DNA of 5,437 nucleotides from Xanthobacteraceae bacterium (GTDB lineage: Bacteria; Pseudomonadota; Alphaproteobacteria; Rhizobiales; Xanthobacteraceae), in NCBI GenBank assembly GCA_030648135.1, contig JAUSIF010000264.1, forward strand, positions 1 through 5,437, given 5' to 3'. The notes beneath the pieces were generated by a model. That model saw only the letters and a list, made by a program, of their open reading frames with translations, had not been told where the DNA came from and made no database searches. Each line of letters starts with the position of its first letter. Within the stretch, counting starts at the first letter, position 1. Positions 1 to 5,437 of the stretch are shown here, piece by piece. The translations under genes were made by a program, and so were the position numbers.

Positions 1-183
1 CTCCTTCACATTGCTCGCCACCAGCTCGTCGAGGCCGGGCTCGAAGATCGGAATTTCGCCGGCTCTGAGCGCCGCGATCTTGCCCGTGTCCTTGTCGACG
101 CAGACCACCTGGTGGCCGAAATCGGCAAAGCAGGCTCCCGACACGAGACCGACGTAGCCGGTACCGATCATGGCGATGCGCAT
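1..183 (-). CDS. ugd: UDP-glucose 6-dehydrogenase, N-terminal part (runs off left edge)
   Basis: Partial gene with 61 codons visible; the rest lies beyond position 1. The family oxidises UDP-glucose to UDP-glucuronate with two NAD+ in the cytoplasm, supplying uronic acid for LPS core, capsule or exopolysaccharide. The start MRIAMIGTGYVGLVSGACFA is a typical N-terminal Rossmann fold of the UDP-glucose/GDP-mannose dehydrogenase family, with the dinucleotide-binding GTGYVG at residues 7-12. The strand-2 acidic residue that contacts the NAD ribose is D30 in the VDKD stretch (29-32). It continues with KIAALRAGEIPIFEPGLDELV (35-55), the family-typical segment before the substrate domain. The ATG at 183-181 is preceded by a good Shine-Dalgarno (AGGGG, minus strand, 9 nt spacing). 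It lies 172 bp downstream of galE on the same strand, so co-transcription is likely. Catalytic Cys and Lys are outside the window. A GDP-mannose dehydrogenase paralogue is the main alternative and is less likely next to galE. Confidence 0.93.
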   Translation of the reverse strand, partial: MRIAMIGTGYVGLVSGACFADFGHQVVCVDKDTGKIAALRAGEIPIFEPGLDELVASNVKE

Positions 184-190
184 GCGGCCG

Positions 191-197
191 TTCCCCT
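191..197 (-). promoter_or_regulatory. Ribosome-binding site of ugd, overlapping the repeat end
   Basis: On the minus strand AGGGGAA ends just before a short spacer to the ugd ATG; the G run stops 9 nt before the start codon. Its first two bases (197-196) are the terminal bases of the palindromic repeat at 196-300. The 13-bp stem of that repeat begins at 197, so the Shine-Dalgarno sits flush against a strong hairpin in the mRNA. Whether the hairpin affects translation is inference. Confidence 0.6.
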
Positions 198-300
198 AGA
201 GCGGTTTCCACTCAAGTTGAATCGGAAACCGCTCTATTTCTTTTGTTTTATCGCATTTTCTTCGGCGAACCGGTTCCCACTTCGCCGGAAAATGCTCTAG
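196..300. repeat. 105-bp two-hairpin palindromic element (REPIN/MITE-like)
   Basis: The element is bounded by CTAGAGC (196-202) and GCTCTAG (294-300). The outer 14 bases form an imperfect terminal inverted repeat: CTAGAGCGGTTTCC read forward from 196 matches CTAGAGCATTTTCC read on the minus strand from 300, 12 of 14 identical. Inside are two hairpins. Hairpin 1 has a perfect 13-bp stem (197-209 with 224-236) and a 14-nt loop. Hairpin 2 pairs GCATTTTC (253-260) with GAAAATGC (288-295) and CGGCGAA (263-269) with TTCGCCG (281-287), with a 2-nt bulge. They are joined by a T-rich spacer (237-252). This paired-palindrome design matches REPIN-type non-autonomous elements, and I recall very similar units as dispersed repeats in alphaproteobacteria. 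No flanking target duplication is visible, and there is no other copy in this window. Confidence 0.8.
197..249 (+). terminator. Terminator-like hairpin plus T tract, plus strand only
   Basis: The perfect 13-bp stem at 197-236 is followed on the plus strand by TTTCTTTTGTTTT (237-249), which resembles an intrinsic terminator. No real plus-strand gene lies upstream of it, since both neighbouring genes are on the minus strand; there the hairpin is not followed by a T run. If active it would stop antisense transcription coming out of ugd. It may equally be a by-product of the repeat's own structure. Confidence 0.25.
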
Positions 301-355
301 AGCGACCGCCGCATTTGGCACGCCGGAGAGGTTCGGGCAAGCGCCGTCGAGGAGC

Positions 356-1351
356 TTATGCGGCGGCCGAGGGCTGGGCGCCGAGCCTGCGTTCCCAGGC
401 AAGCGCATGCTCGACGATGGTCGGCAGGTCGTCAAGGCGCGGGCGCCAGCCGAGCGCCGCGCGAATGCGGTCCGCGCGGGCGACGATCGCGGCCGGATCG
501 CCCGCCCGGCGCGGACTATGAATGACCGGAAAATCCACGCCGGAGACGCGCTTCACCGTCTCGATCACTTCCAGCACCGAATAGCCGCGGCCATAGCCGC
601 AGTTGAGCGTGAGATTGTCGCCGCCGCCGCGCAAATGCCCGAGCGCGTCGAGATGGGCGGCGACGAGGTCGCTCACATGGATATAGTCGCGGATGCAGGT
701 GCCGTCCGGGGATGGATAGTCGGTGCCATAGACGTTCATGTGGTCGCGCTTGCCTAGCGCGGTCTCGCAGGCGACCTTGATCAGATGCGTCGCGTTCGGA
801 GTCGACTGACCCGAGCGTCCGGCGGGATCGGCACCGGCGACATTGAAATAGCGCAGCGCAATGTATTTGAGGCCGTGCGCCGCGGCGGCGTCGCGCAGCA
901 TCCATTCGGTCATCAGCTTGGAAGCGCCGTAGGGCGACATCGGACGCAGCGGCGCGTCCTCGGAAACCGGCATCTCCTTGGGCATGCCGTAGACGGCGGC
1001 GGTCGAGGAGAACACGAAGCGCTTCACGCCCGCCTCGATCGCCGCGGCGATGAGGGCGCGCGACTTCACCGTGTTGGCGAGATAATAGCCGAGCGGATCG
1101 GCGACCGAGTCGGGAACGACGATTTTGGCCGCGAAATGGATGACCGCTTCGATCCCGTGCTCGGCGACGAGGCGTTTGACCAGCGCCTCGTCGGCCACAT
1201 CGCCCACATAGAGCGTCGCCGCCTGATGGACCGCACGCCGGAACCCGGTCGAGAGATCGTCGAGCACGATCACGTCCTCGCCCGCATCGATCAGGGCGAG
1301 CACCATATGGCTGCCGATATAGCCGGCGCCACCGGTCACGAGCACGGCCAT
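356..1351 (-). CDS. galE: UDP-glucose 4-epimerase
   Basis: A 331-residue cytoplasmic extended short-chain dehydrogenase/reductase that interconverts UDP-glucose and UDP-galactose through a tightly bound NAD+. The NAD-binding motif TGGAGYIGSH is at residues 6-15 and the acidic pair DD at 31-32 ends strand 2. The catalytic set is SST at 115-117 in FVFSSTAAVYG, and Y141 with K145 in PYGASK (YxxxK). The family signatures LRYFNVAGADP (166-176), DGTCIRDYIHVSDL (216-229) and LNCGYGRGYSVLEV (249-262) are all present, and GDPAAIVA (284-291) sits near the C terminus. The length is close to the usual 330-340. The ATG at 1351-1349 follows GGGAG at 10 nt spacing. It lies upstream of ugd on the same strand, forming a UDP-sugar pair that draws on UDP-glucose, and diverges from the WaaG-like gene. 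The protein looks intact. UDP-GlcNAc 4-epimerase or a dual-specificity enzyme cannot be excluded from sequence alone. Confidence 0.95.
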   Translation of the reverse strand: MAVLVTGGAGYIGSHMVLALIDAGEDVIVLDDLSTGFRRAVHQAATLYVGDVADEALVKRLVAEHGIEAVIHFAAKIVVPDSVADPLGYYLANTVKSRALIAAAIEAGVKRFVFSSTAAVYGMPKEMPVSEDAPLRPMSPYGASKLMTEWMLRDAAAAHGLKYIALRYFNVAGADPAGRSGQSTPNATHLIKVACETALGKRDHMNVYGTDYPSPDGTCIRDYIHVSDLVAAHLDALGHLRGGGDNLTLNCGYGRGYSVLEVIETVKRVSGVDFPVIHSPRRAGDPAAIVARADRIRAALGWRPRLDDLPTIVEHALAWERRLGAQPSAAA

Positions 1352-1556
1352 GGATTCTTGGCTCCCAAAATGCTTTTCATATGGGTTTAGCGATAAAACC
1401 TTACCACCGCATCAATCGTTCGGTTGCCGGAGGGGGTGGGAATGACGGAATTTGTGCAGTGCGGGCCGGCCGGGGAAGGCTAGGATGCGTGCCATCCCGA
1501 AGCCGGCCTGCTACAACGCCAATTAGGCCCGACTCCTGGGCCGATCATGCCTTGTC
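1352..1556. other. Divergent intergenic region between galE and the WaaG-like gene
   Basis: This 205-bp spacer must hold promoters for both directions unless transcription enters from elsewhere. Toward galE, the minus strand has GGGAG at 1366-1362 as a ribosome-binding site. A weak promoter candidate is TTGATG (1415-1410) and GCTAAA (1391-1386) separated by 18 bp; the -10 matches the consensus at only three positions, so I give it little weight. Toward the WaaG-like gene I see no convincing -35/-10 pair. A 5-bp hairpin, GGCCC (1526-1530) with GGGCC (1538-1542) and a 7-nt loop, lies 14 nt before its start. The part near galE is AT-richer than the rest. No convincing ORF was seen here. Confidence 0.6.
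1362..1366 (-). promoter_or_regulatory. Ribosome-binding site of galE
   Basis: On the minus strand GGGAG lies 10 nt upstream of the ATG at 1351-1349. This supports that start, from which the Rossmann motif begins at residue 6 as expected for GalE proteins. Confidence 0.6.
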
Positions 1557-2663
1557 ATGCGCATAGCCTTTGCGATCGTAAGTCTGTTTCCCTGGGGTGG
1601 CCTGCAACGCGACTGCGTCCGGCTCGCCCGCCTGGTTGCCGCACGTGGACATGAGGTCAAGATCTTCGCCTCGCGCACCAAGGGCGAATTTCCCGAGGAC
1701 CTTCCCTTGGAACTTCTGCCGGTTCCCGCCTATACCAACCATAGCCGCAACCGCCGCTTCGGCGAGTTGCTCGGACAGGCCGTCGCGGGGCGGTTCGATC
1801 GCATCGTCGGTTTCGACAAGCTGCCGGGCCTCGATATCCTCTATTGCGCCGACCCCTGTTATCTCGATCGCCGGAGCGGATTCTTGGTCCGGCTCACGCC
1901 GCGATGGTGGACGTTCAAGGCGCTCGAGGCCACCTGTTTCAAACCCGATGCGCGCACGCGCATTCTCGCGATCACCATTCCACTGACCGAGGGCTATCGG
2001 CGCATGTGGAACACGCCCTCGGAGCGGATGACGGTGTTACCGCCGGTGATCGATTCCAAACGGCACCATCCGGAGCTGCGCGGCGACGGCACCCGCGAGC
2101 GCATACGCGCGGCGCTCGGACTCGTGCGCGAACACTTCGCCTGGCTGTTGATCGGATCGCAGCCGCAGGTCAAGGGCATCGACCGCGCGATCGAGGCGCT
2201 TCGCGATGTACCCGCGGCCCGGCTGATCATCGCCGGACTTTCGGCCGGTAGCGCCGAGGCTGCGTCTCTGCTCCGGCAAGCGCGAAGCCTGGGGGTCAAG
2301 GAACGCATCTCCCTGCTCGGGCCGCGCGAAGACATAGCGGAACTGATGGCGGCAGCGGACCTTCTCGTCCATCCCGCGCGGTTCGATACTTCGGGTACCG
2401 TGATCCTCGAGGCGATCGTCAACGGATTGCCCGTGCTGGCGACGGAAGTGTGCGGCTATTCGATTCACATCGTCCGCGCCGATGCGGGAATCGTGATGGC
2501 GGAACCTTTCAAGAAGACTGCGTTCAAGGAGGCGCTCACGGCCGCCGCCGATCCGGTCTGGCGCGCGCACTGGTCGGGAAACGGGGTCGCCTATGGCGCC
2601 AATCCCAAACTCTATAGCGGGCTCGAAAAAGCCGCCGATATCATCGTGGGTTCCGATCAATGA
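1557..2663 (+). CDS. waaG: WaaG/RfaG-like LPS core glycosyltransferase (GT4, GT-B fold)
   Basis: A 368-residue retaining glycosyltransferase that resembles WaaG, the enterobacterial UDP-glucose:(heptosyl)LPS alpha-1,3-glucosyltransferase, along its whole length. WaaG adds the first outer-core hexose to heptose II at the cytoplasmic face of the inner membrane. Shared hallmarks are FPWGGLQRD (11-19), TNHSRN (60-65), VGFDKLPGLD (84-93), LPP (161-163), the donor-site lysine region VKGIDRAIEAL (205-215), LMAAADLLVHPA (263-274) and GLPVLATEVCGY (290-301). The EX7E catalytic motif is altered: D277 replaces the first Glu, while E285 (in ILEA) is kept. No signal peptide is seen; WaaG enzymes are peripheral membrane proteins. 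The ATG at 1557 is chosen because an in-frame stop lies at 1524 with no other ATG between, and the N terminus aligns with WaaG. No clear Shine-Dalgarno precedes it. The true donor and acceptor in this organism are inferred. Confidence 0.85.
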   Translation: MRIAFAIVSLFPWGGLQRDCVRLARLVAARGHEVKIFASRTKGEFPEDLPLELLPVPAYTNHSRNRRFGELLGQAVAGRFDRIVGFDKLPGLDILYCADPCYLDRRSGFLVRLTPRWWTFKALEATCFKPDARTRILAITIPLTEGYRRMWNTPSERMTVLPPVIDSKRHHPELRGDGTRERIRAALGLVREHFAWLLIGSQPQVKGIDRAIEALRDVPAARLIIAGLSAGSAEAASLLRQARSLGVKERISLLGPREDIAELMAAADLLVHPARFDTSGTVILEAIVNGLPVLATEVCGYSIHIVRADAGIVMAEPFKKTAFKEALTAAADPVWRAHWSGNGVAYGANPKLYSGLEKAADIIVGSDQ

Positions 2664-2721
2664 GGCGTGAGCGGCAAGGCCGGCTGGCAAATGCCGAAAT
2701 TCCGAGCGCGGCTGATAGACG

Positions 2722-3798
2722 ATGCTGAAGTCCATTCCCCGCGTCCTTGAGATCGGCGAATTTCATCATTTCAAGGATCTGTTTCCCGAACAGACGACGT
2801 TTCTCTGGACCGGCCGCAGAAGGCTGCACCAAGGCCCGTACGAAGCCGCGGTTGCTTGCACGCCCCGGCGTTTCGCCCGCGCGATGCGTGAACTGCATGC
2901 GGGGCAATACGACCTGGTCGTCGCCTATGCGGCGCTGCGCTCGCCATGGCATCCCCGCTACTGGCTGCGATCATGGATGCGCGAGCCGTTGCGGCCGATC
3001 TCCGCCATGGGGCGCCTGTTCGGCGTCTCGGCGCTGCGGTTTGTCGACATCCCCGTACCGCTGGTGGCGTTGGACCTAAACGACGCCTTCACCATCGGTG
3101 GGCACAATTTCTTCCTGCTCGACAAGGCGCGGTTGTACTTTAAACGGGAACTGCCGTCCGACCGCTGGAATGCGATCTACGGATCGGCGCATCCTTTTCT
3201 CCCCACCCGCCGTATTCGCGGAAGCCGGCGTTGGCAGGAACGTCTCGAACGACTGCGTCCGATCGGCTTGTTCGCTGGAATCGACGGCGGCGGTTTTCAC
3301 GATGGAGAATTTCCGGAGAAGGCGGTGGATGTGTTCTTTTCCGGATCGGTGGAAATGAACTCCTGGGTCCGTCACGCCGGGCTCAAGGAGCTGAAGCGGC
3401 TCGCCGAACGCGGGATCAAGTTGGACGTTCCAGCCGAGTTGCTGCCGCTTGATGAATATCGACGGCGCATGGCGCGCGCCTGGCTGGTGTGGTCGCCTTC
3501 CGGGTTCGGCTGGGAATGCTTCCGGCATCTGGAAGCGCCGCGGTGCCTCTCCGTCCCGCTGATCAATCAGCCGACCATCGAGCGATATCAGCCGCTGCGC
3601 GACGGCGTGCATGCGGTCTATTACGACATCGAGCCGGGAGGTTTGACGCGCGCGGTCGAGGCGGCGCTCGCCGACAAGGACAAGCTGAAGCGGATGGCTG
3701 TCGCCGCCCGCGCGCACGTGCTCACGCACCATAGCCCGCGTGCGCTCGCCGAATACGTGTTCGAGGCGGTTGGATTGCTTGGACCGTCGAGCAAATAA
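2722..3798 (+). CDS. Putative glycosyltransferase, poorly characterised GT-B-like family
   Basis: A 358-residue soluble protein with no clear signal peptide or membrane helix. I do not recognise a characterised member. The C-terminal half looks like the second domain of a GT-B glycosyltransferase of the Glyco_trans_1_2 / CgeB-like type: VDVFFSGSV (202-210), an acidic/basic helix GLKELKRLAERGI (220-232), WSPSGFGWECFRHLEAP (257-273), VPLINQPTI (278-286), and HAVYYDIEPGGL (297-308), followed by a helical tail with THHSPRALAEYV (335-346). WECFRHLEA with E271 occupies the place of the donor-binding Glu in related transferases. The N-terminal half (1-200) is less conserved and basic, with many Trp and Arg residues. 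The start is fixed by an in-frame stop at 2716-2718, and no strong Shine-Dalgarno is visible. It lies 58 bp after the WaaG-like gene, so probably the same transcript, and its stop abuts that of hldE. A role in LPS core or O-chain assembly is inferred from these neighbours. Confidence 0.7.
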   Translation: MLKSIPRVLEIGEFHHFKDLFPEQTTFLWTGRRRLHQGPYEAAVACTPRRFARAMRELHAGQYDLVVAYAALRSPWHPRYWLRSWMREPLRPISAMGRLFGVSALRFVDIPVPLVALDLNDAFTIGGHNFFLLDKARLYFKRELPSDRWNAIYGSAHPFLPTRRIRGSRRWQERLERLRPIGLFAGIDGGGFHDGEFPEKAVDVFFSGSVEMNSWVRHAGLKELKRLAERGIKLDVPAELLPLDEYRRRMARAWLVWSPSGFGWECFRHLEAPRCLSVPLINQPTIERYQPLRDGVHAVYYDIEPGGLTRAVEAALADKDKLKRMAVAARAHVLTHHSPRALAEYVFEAVGLLGPSSK

Positions 3799-5286
3799 TC
3801 AACCGCGCTTCGAACGGCCGCTTGCGCGCGAGCGCTCCACCAGCTTGGTGGTGCTGCGCTCGGGGAGCAACTCGACCAGGATCACTTCGCCACCTTCGGC
3901 CTCGACCACCTCGTGGCCAACCACCTGCTCGCGTTTATAGTCGCCGCCCTTGACCAGCACGTGCGGGCGCACTTTGCGGATGAGTTCGAGCGGCGTGTCC
4001 TCTTCGAACGGCACCACCAGATCGACCGCCTCCAGCGCCGCCAGCAGCTGGGCGCGCGACAGCTCGTCCTGGATCGGGCGATCGGGGCCTTTCAGGCGGC
4101 GCGCCGATGCGTCGCTGTTCAAGCCCACCACCAGCCGGTCGCAGGCGGCGCGCGCCTCGGCCAGCACTTTCAGATGGCCCGGGTGCAAGAGGTCGAAACA
4201 GCCGTTGGTGAAGCCGATCCTGAGCCCGGCGCGGCGCCACTGTTCGAGGCGTTCGTCGAGCAGGCGGGGATCGAGCGCGATCTTCTCCTCGTAGGCGCGC
4301 AGCGCCGGAGGCAGAAGCATGGCGCGGATCTCGGGGAAGCTGACGGCCGCGGTGCCGCGCTTGCCGACCACCACCGCGGCGGCCGCGTTTGCCGCCCGCG
4401 CGGCGGCTTCCGGCTCGGCGCCGATCGCGAGCATGGCGGCGACGGTCGCCACCACCGTGTCGCCGGCGCCGGAGACGTCGCGCACCTTCACCGGATAGGC
4501 CGGGATATGGACGGGCGCCGAGCCGCGCGCGACCAGGGTCATGCCTTCCTCGCTGCGGGTGACGAGGATGGCGGAGACATCGGCGCTTTCGGCGAGCTCG
4601 GCCGCCGCCGCCGCCACTTCCTTGGCGTTGCGTACGTCGCGATGGAGCGCGCGCGAAAGCTCGGCGCGGTTCGGCGTAATCATGCTGGCGCCGCGATAGA
4701 TGCGGTAGTCGTTGCCCTTGGGATCGACCACCACCGGCTTCTTCGCCTGGCGGGCGGCGGCGATGAGTTCGTCGATCACGCGCTTGGTCAAAACACCCTT
4801 GCCGTAGTCGGACAACACCAGCGCGCCGCAATCGGGCAGCGCCTTCAAAGCGTGCGCGAGGATTTCATCCTCGCGTTTCCGGCCGAGCGCGCGCGCGTCT
4901 TCCCAATCGGCACGCAGGAGATGGGTCGAATAATGCTCGGACACGTAACGCACCTTGGTGGTGGTGGGACGCTCGGGATCGGGCACCAGGCGCGCCTCGA
5001 TGCGCCCGCCCGTGTTGGCGAACGCGGCGGCGAGCACGCGGCCGGCCTCGTCGCCGCCGATGACGCCGACGAGCACGCAACGCGCGCCGAGGCCAGCGAC
5101 ATTCAGCGCGACATTGCCGGCTCCGCCCGGCGCGACCTCTTCGCGCCGCACCGCCAGCACCAGCGCCGGCGCCTCGGGCGAGACGCGGCCGACCTCGCCA
5201 TAGACATAGCGGTCGAGCATGACGTCGCCGACGCAAAGCACCTTCTGCCGGGAAAGCTCGGTCAGTCTTTTCTCGAAATCGAACAT
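3799..5286 (-). CDS. hldE: Bifunctional heptose-7-phosphate kinase / heptose-1-phosphate adenylyltransferase
   Basis: A 495-residue cytoplasmic two-domain enzyme (E. coli HldE is 477). The N-terminal ribokinase-family domain (about 1-325) phosphorylates D-glycero-beta-D-manno-heptose 7-phosphate at C1. The C-terminal nucleotidyltransferase domain (about 350-485) adds AMP from ATP, giving ADP-D-glycero-D-manno-heptose. Kinase motifs are VGDVMLDRYVYG (19-30), APGGAGNVALN (52-62), DPKGNDY (188-194), and SGAGDT (272-277) with the predicted catalytic base D276. Adenylyltransferase motifs are GFTNGCFDLLHPGH (358-371) with HxGH at 368-371, GLNSDASARRLKG (388-400), LVKGGDY (444-450) and RSTTKLVER (477-485). 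The basic tail SRASGRSKRG extends slightly past the fold. Both domains appear intact. The ATG at 5286-5284 places the first strand at the expected distance; the ribosome-binding site is weak. It follows the hldD-like gene by 35 bp on the same strand, as expected of a heptose operon. Confidence 0.97.
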   Translation of the reverse strand: MFDFEKRLTELSRQKVLCVGDVMLDRYVYGEVGRVSPEAPALVLAVRREEVAPGGAGNVALNVAGLGARCVLVGVIGGDEAGRVLAAAFANTGGRIEARLVPDPERPTTTKVRYVSEHYSTHLLRADWEDARALGRKREDEILAHALKALPDCGALVLSDYGKGVLTKRVIDELIAAARQAKKPVVVDPKGNDYRIYRGASMITPNRAELSRALHRDVRNAKEVAAAAAELAESADVSAILVTRSEEGMTLVARGSAPVHIPAYPVKVRDVSGAGDTVVATVAAMLAIGAEPEAAARAANAAAAVVVGKRGTAAVSFPEIRAMLLPPALRAYEEKIALDPRLLDERLEQWRRAGLRIGFTNGCFDLLHPGHLKVLAEARAACDRLVVGLNSDASARRLKGPDRPIQDELSRAQLLAALEAVDLVVPFEEDTPLELIRKVRPHVLVKGGDYKREQVVGHEVVEAEGGEVILVELLPERSTTKLVERSRASGRSKRG

Positions 5287-5321
5287 GCGGCGGCTTTCAA
5301 ACGGGGCGTGGGGTTCGAAAA

Positions 5322-5437
5322 TCAGCGGTAGGGGTCGTCGCGATCGAGGAAGCGGGTCACGTAATCCTCGACCGCCGCCTCGAGCGGGGTGAAGGCGGCA
5401 TCGTAGCCCGCCTTGCGCAGCCGCTCCATCCTCGCCT
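5322..5437 (-). CDS. hldD: ADP-L-glycero-D-manno-heptose 6-epimerase, C-terminal part (runs off right edge)
   Basis: Only the last 37 codons and the stop are present, reading ARMERLRKAGYDAAFTPLEA then a tail ending in FLDRDDPYR. The pattern RMERLRKAGY, then FTPLEAAVEDYV, then DDPYR resembles the C termini I know for HldD (RfaD) from alphaproteobacteria. The family is an NADP-dependent SDR that epimerises C6'' of ADP-D-glycero-D-manno-heptose, the product of HldE, to the L-glycero form used by heptosyltransferases. The position directly upstream of hldE on the same strand, 35 bp away, supports this. The Rossmann motif and catalytic Tyr/Lys lie outside the window, so another NAD-dependent sugar epimerase remains possible. 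Confidence 0.82.
   Translation of the reverse strand, partial: ARMERLRKAGYDAAFTPLEAAVEDYVTRFLDRDDPYR

Noticed and set aside
112..435. Small open frames on both strands covering the galE-ugd spacer
   Set aside because: They run through the palindromic repeat and into neighbouring real genes in the wrong frame, so they are explained by the repeat and gene ends.
1362..1380. Possible second, partial copy of the palindromic repeat (AGCATTTT-like sequence upstream of galE)
   Set aside because: Only about 7-8 bases match, with no matching arm or border, which is consistent with chance.
785..1390. 201-codon plus-strand open frame opposite galE
   Set aside because: It is antisense to conserved galE catalytic motifs; its composition is typical of a shadow frame and no protein family is recognised.
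1386..1415. galE promoter called as a confident feature
   Set aside because: TTGATG with an 18-bp spacer is plausible, but the -10 GCTAAA matches only three of six consensus bases; kept as a weak remark only.
2037..2735. 232-codon minus-strand open frame opposite the WaaG-like gene
   Set aside because: The plus strand encodes conserved WaaG motifs here, and the minus-strand translation has no recognisable features.
3831..3860. Split-stem hairpin as an intrinsic terminator of the second glycosyltransferase
   Set aside because: No T tract follows on either strand, and the bases encode the conserved STTKLVER end of HldE, so the structure may be incidental.
3935..4831. 298-codon minus-strand open frame within hldE
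   Set aside because: It is a frame shadow of hldE on the same strand, extremely Arg/Gly-rich, without recognisable motifs.
3913..5331. 472-codon plus-strand open frame opposite hldE
   Set aside because: It lies antisense to an intact, clearly recognisable hldE. Long mirror frames are expected in GC-rich coding DNA, and its translation is low-complexity, rich in Arg, Ala, Gly and His, with no domain.

Overview
The window is a lipopolysaccharide / surface-polysaccharide locus from a high-GC Gram-negative bacterium, most likely an alphaproteobacterium. Three things support this. The coding DNA is strongly GC-rich. The window carries an ADP-heptose pathway and a WaaG-type core glycosyltransferase, both Gram-negative outer-membrane functions. 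The galE-ugd spacer holds a two-hairpin repeat of a type I recall as widely dispersed in alphaproteobacterial genomes. The genus cannot be read from this sequence alone.

Layout from left to right: (1) 1-183, minus strand, the first 61 codons of UDP-glucose 6-dehydrogenase (ugd), running off the left edge. (2) 184-355, a spacer containing a 105-bp palindromic element with near-identical inverted ends. (3) 356-1351, minus strand, UDP-glucose 4-epimerase (galE), upstream of and co-oriented with ugd. (4) 1352-1556, a divergent intergenic region. (5) 1557-2663, plus strand, a WaaG/RfaG-like GT4 glycosyltransferase. (6) 2722-3798, plus strand, a second and poorly characterised glycosyltransferase-like protein. 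(7) 3799-5286, minus strand, bifunctional heptose kinase/adenylyltransferase hldE, whose stop codon directly abuts that of the preceding convergent gene. (8) 5322-5437, minus strand, the last 37 codons of a gene that looks like hldD.

The genes fit one biosynthetic theme. HldE and HldD make ADP-L-glycero-D-manno-heptose, the donor for inner-core heptose. The WaaG-like enzyme would add a hexose to that heptose, and the second transferase probably adds another core sugar. GalE and Ugd divert UDP-glucose to UDP-galactose and UDP-glucuronate, which are donors for core, O-antigen or exopolysaccharide. The two plus-strand glycosyltransferases sit as an island between two minus-strand gene pairs.

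I found no radically new system. The points most worth a second look are the REPIN-like element whose end contributes to the ugd ribosome-binding site, the uncharacterised second glycosyltransferase, the Asp-for-Glu change in the WaaG-like EX7E motif, and the zero-spacing convergent gene ends. No tRNA, rRNA, CRISPR array or transposase gene was seen.
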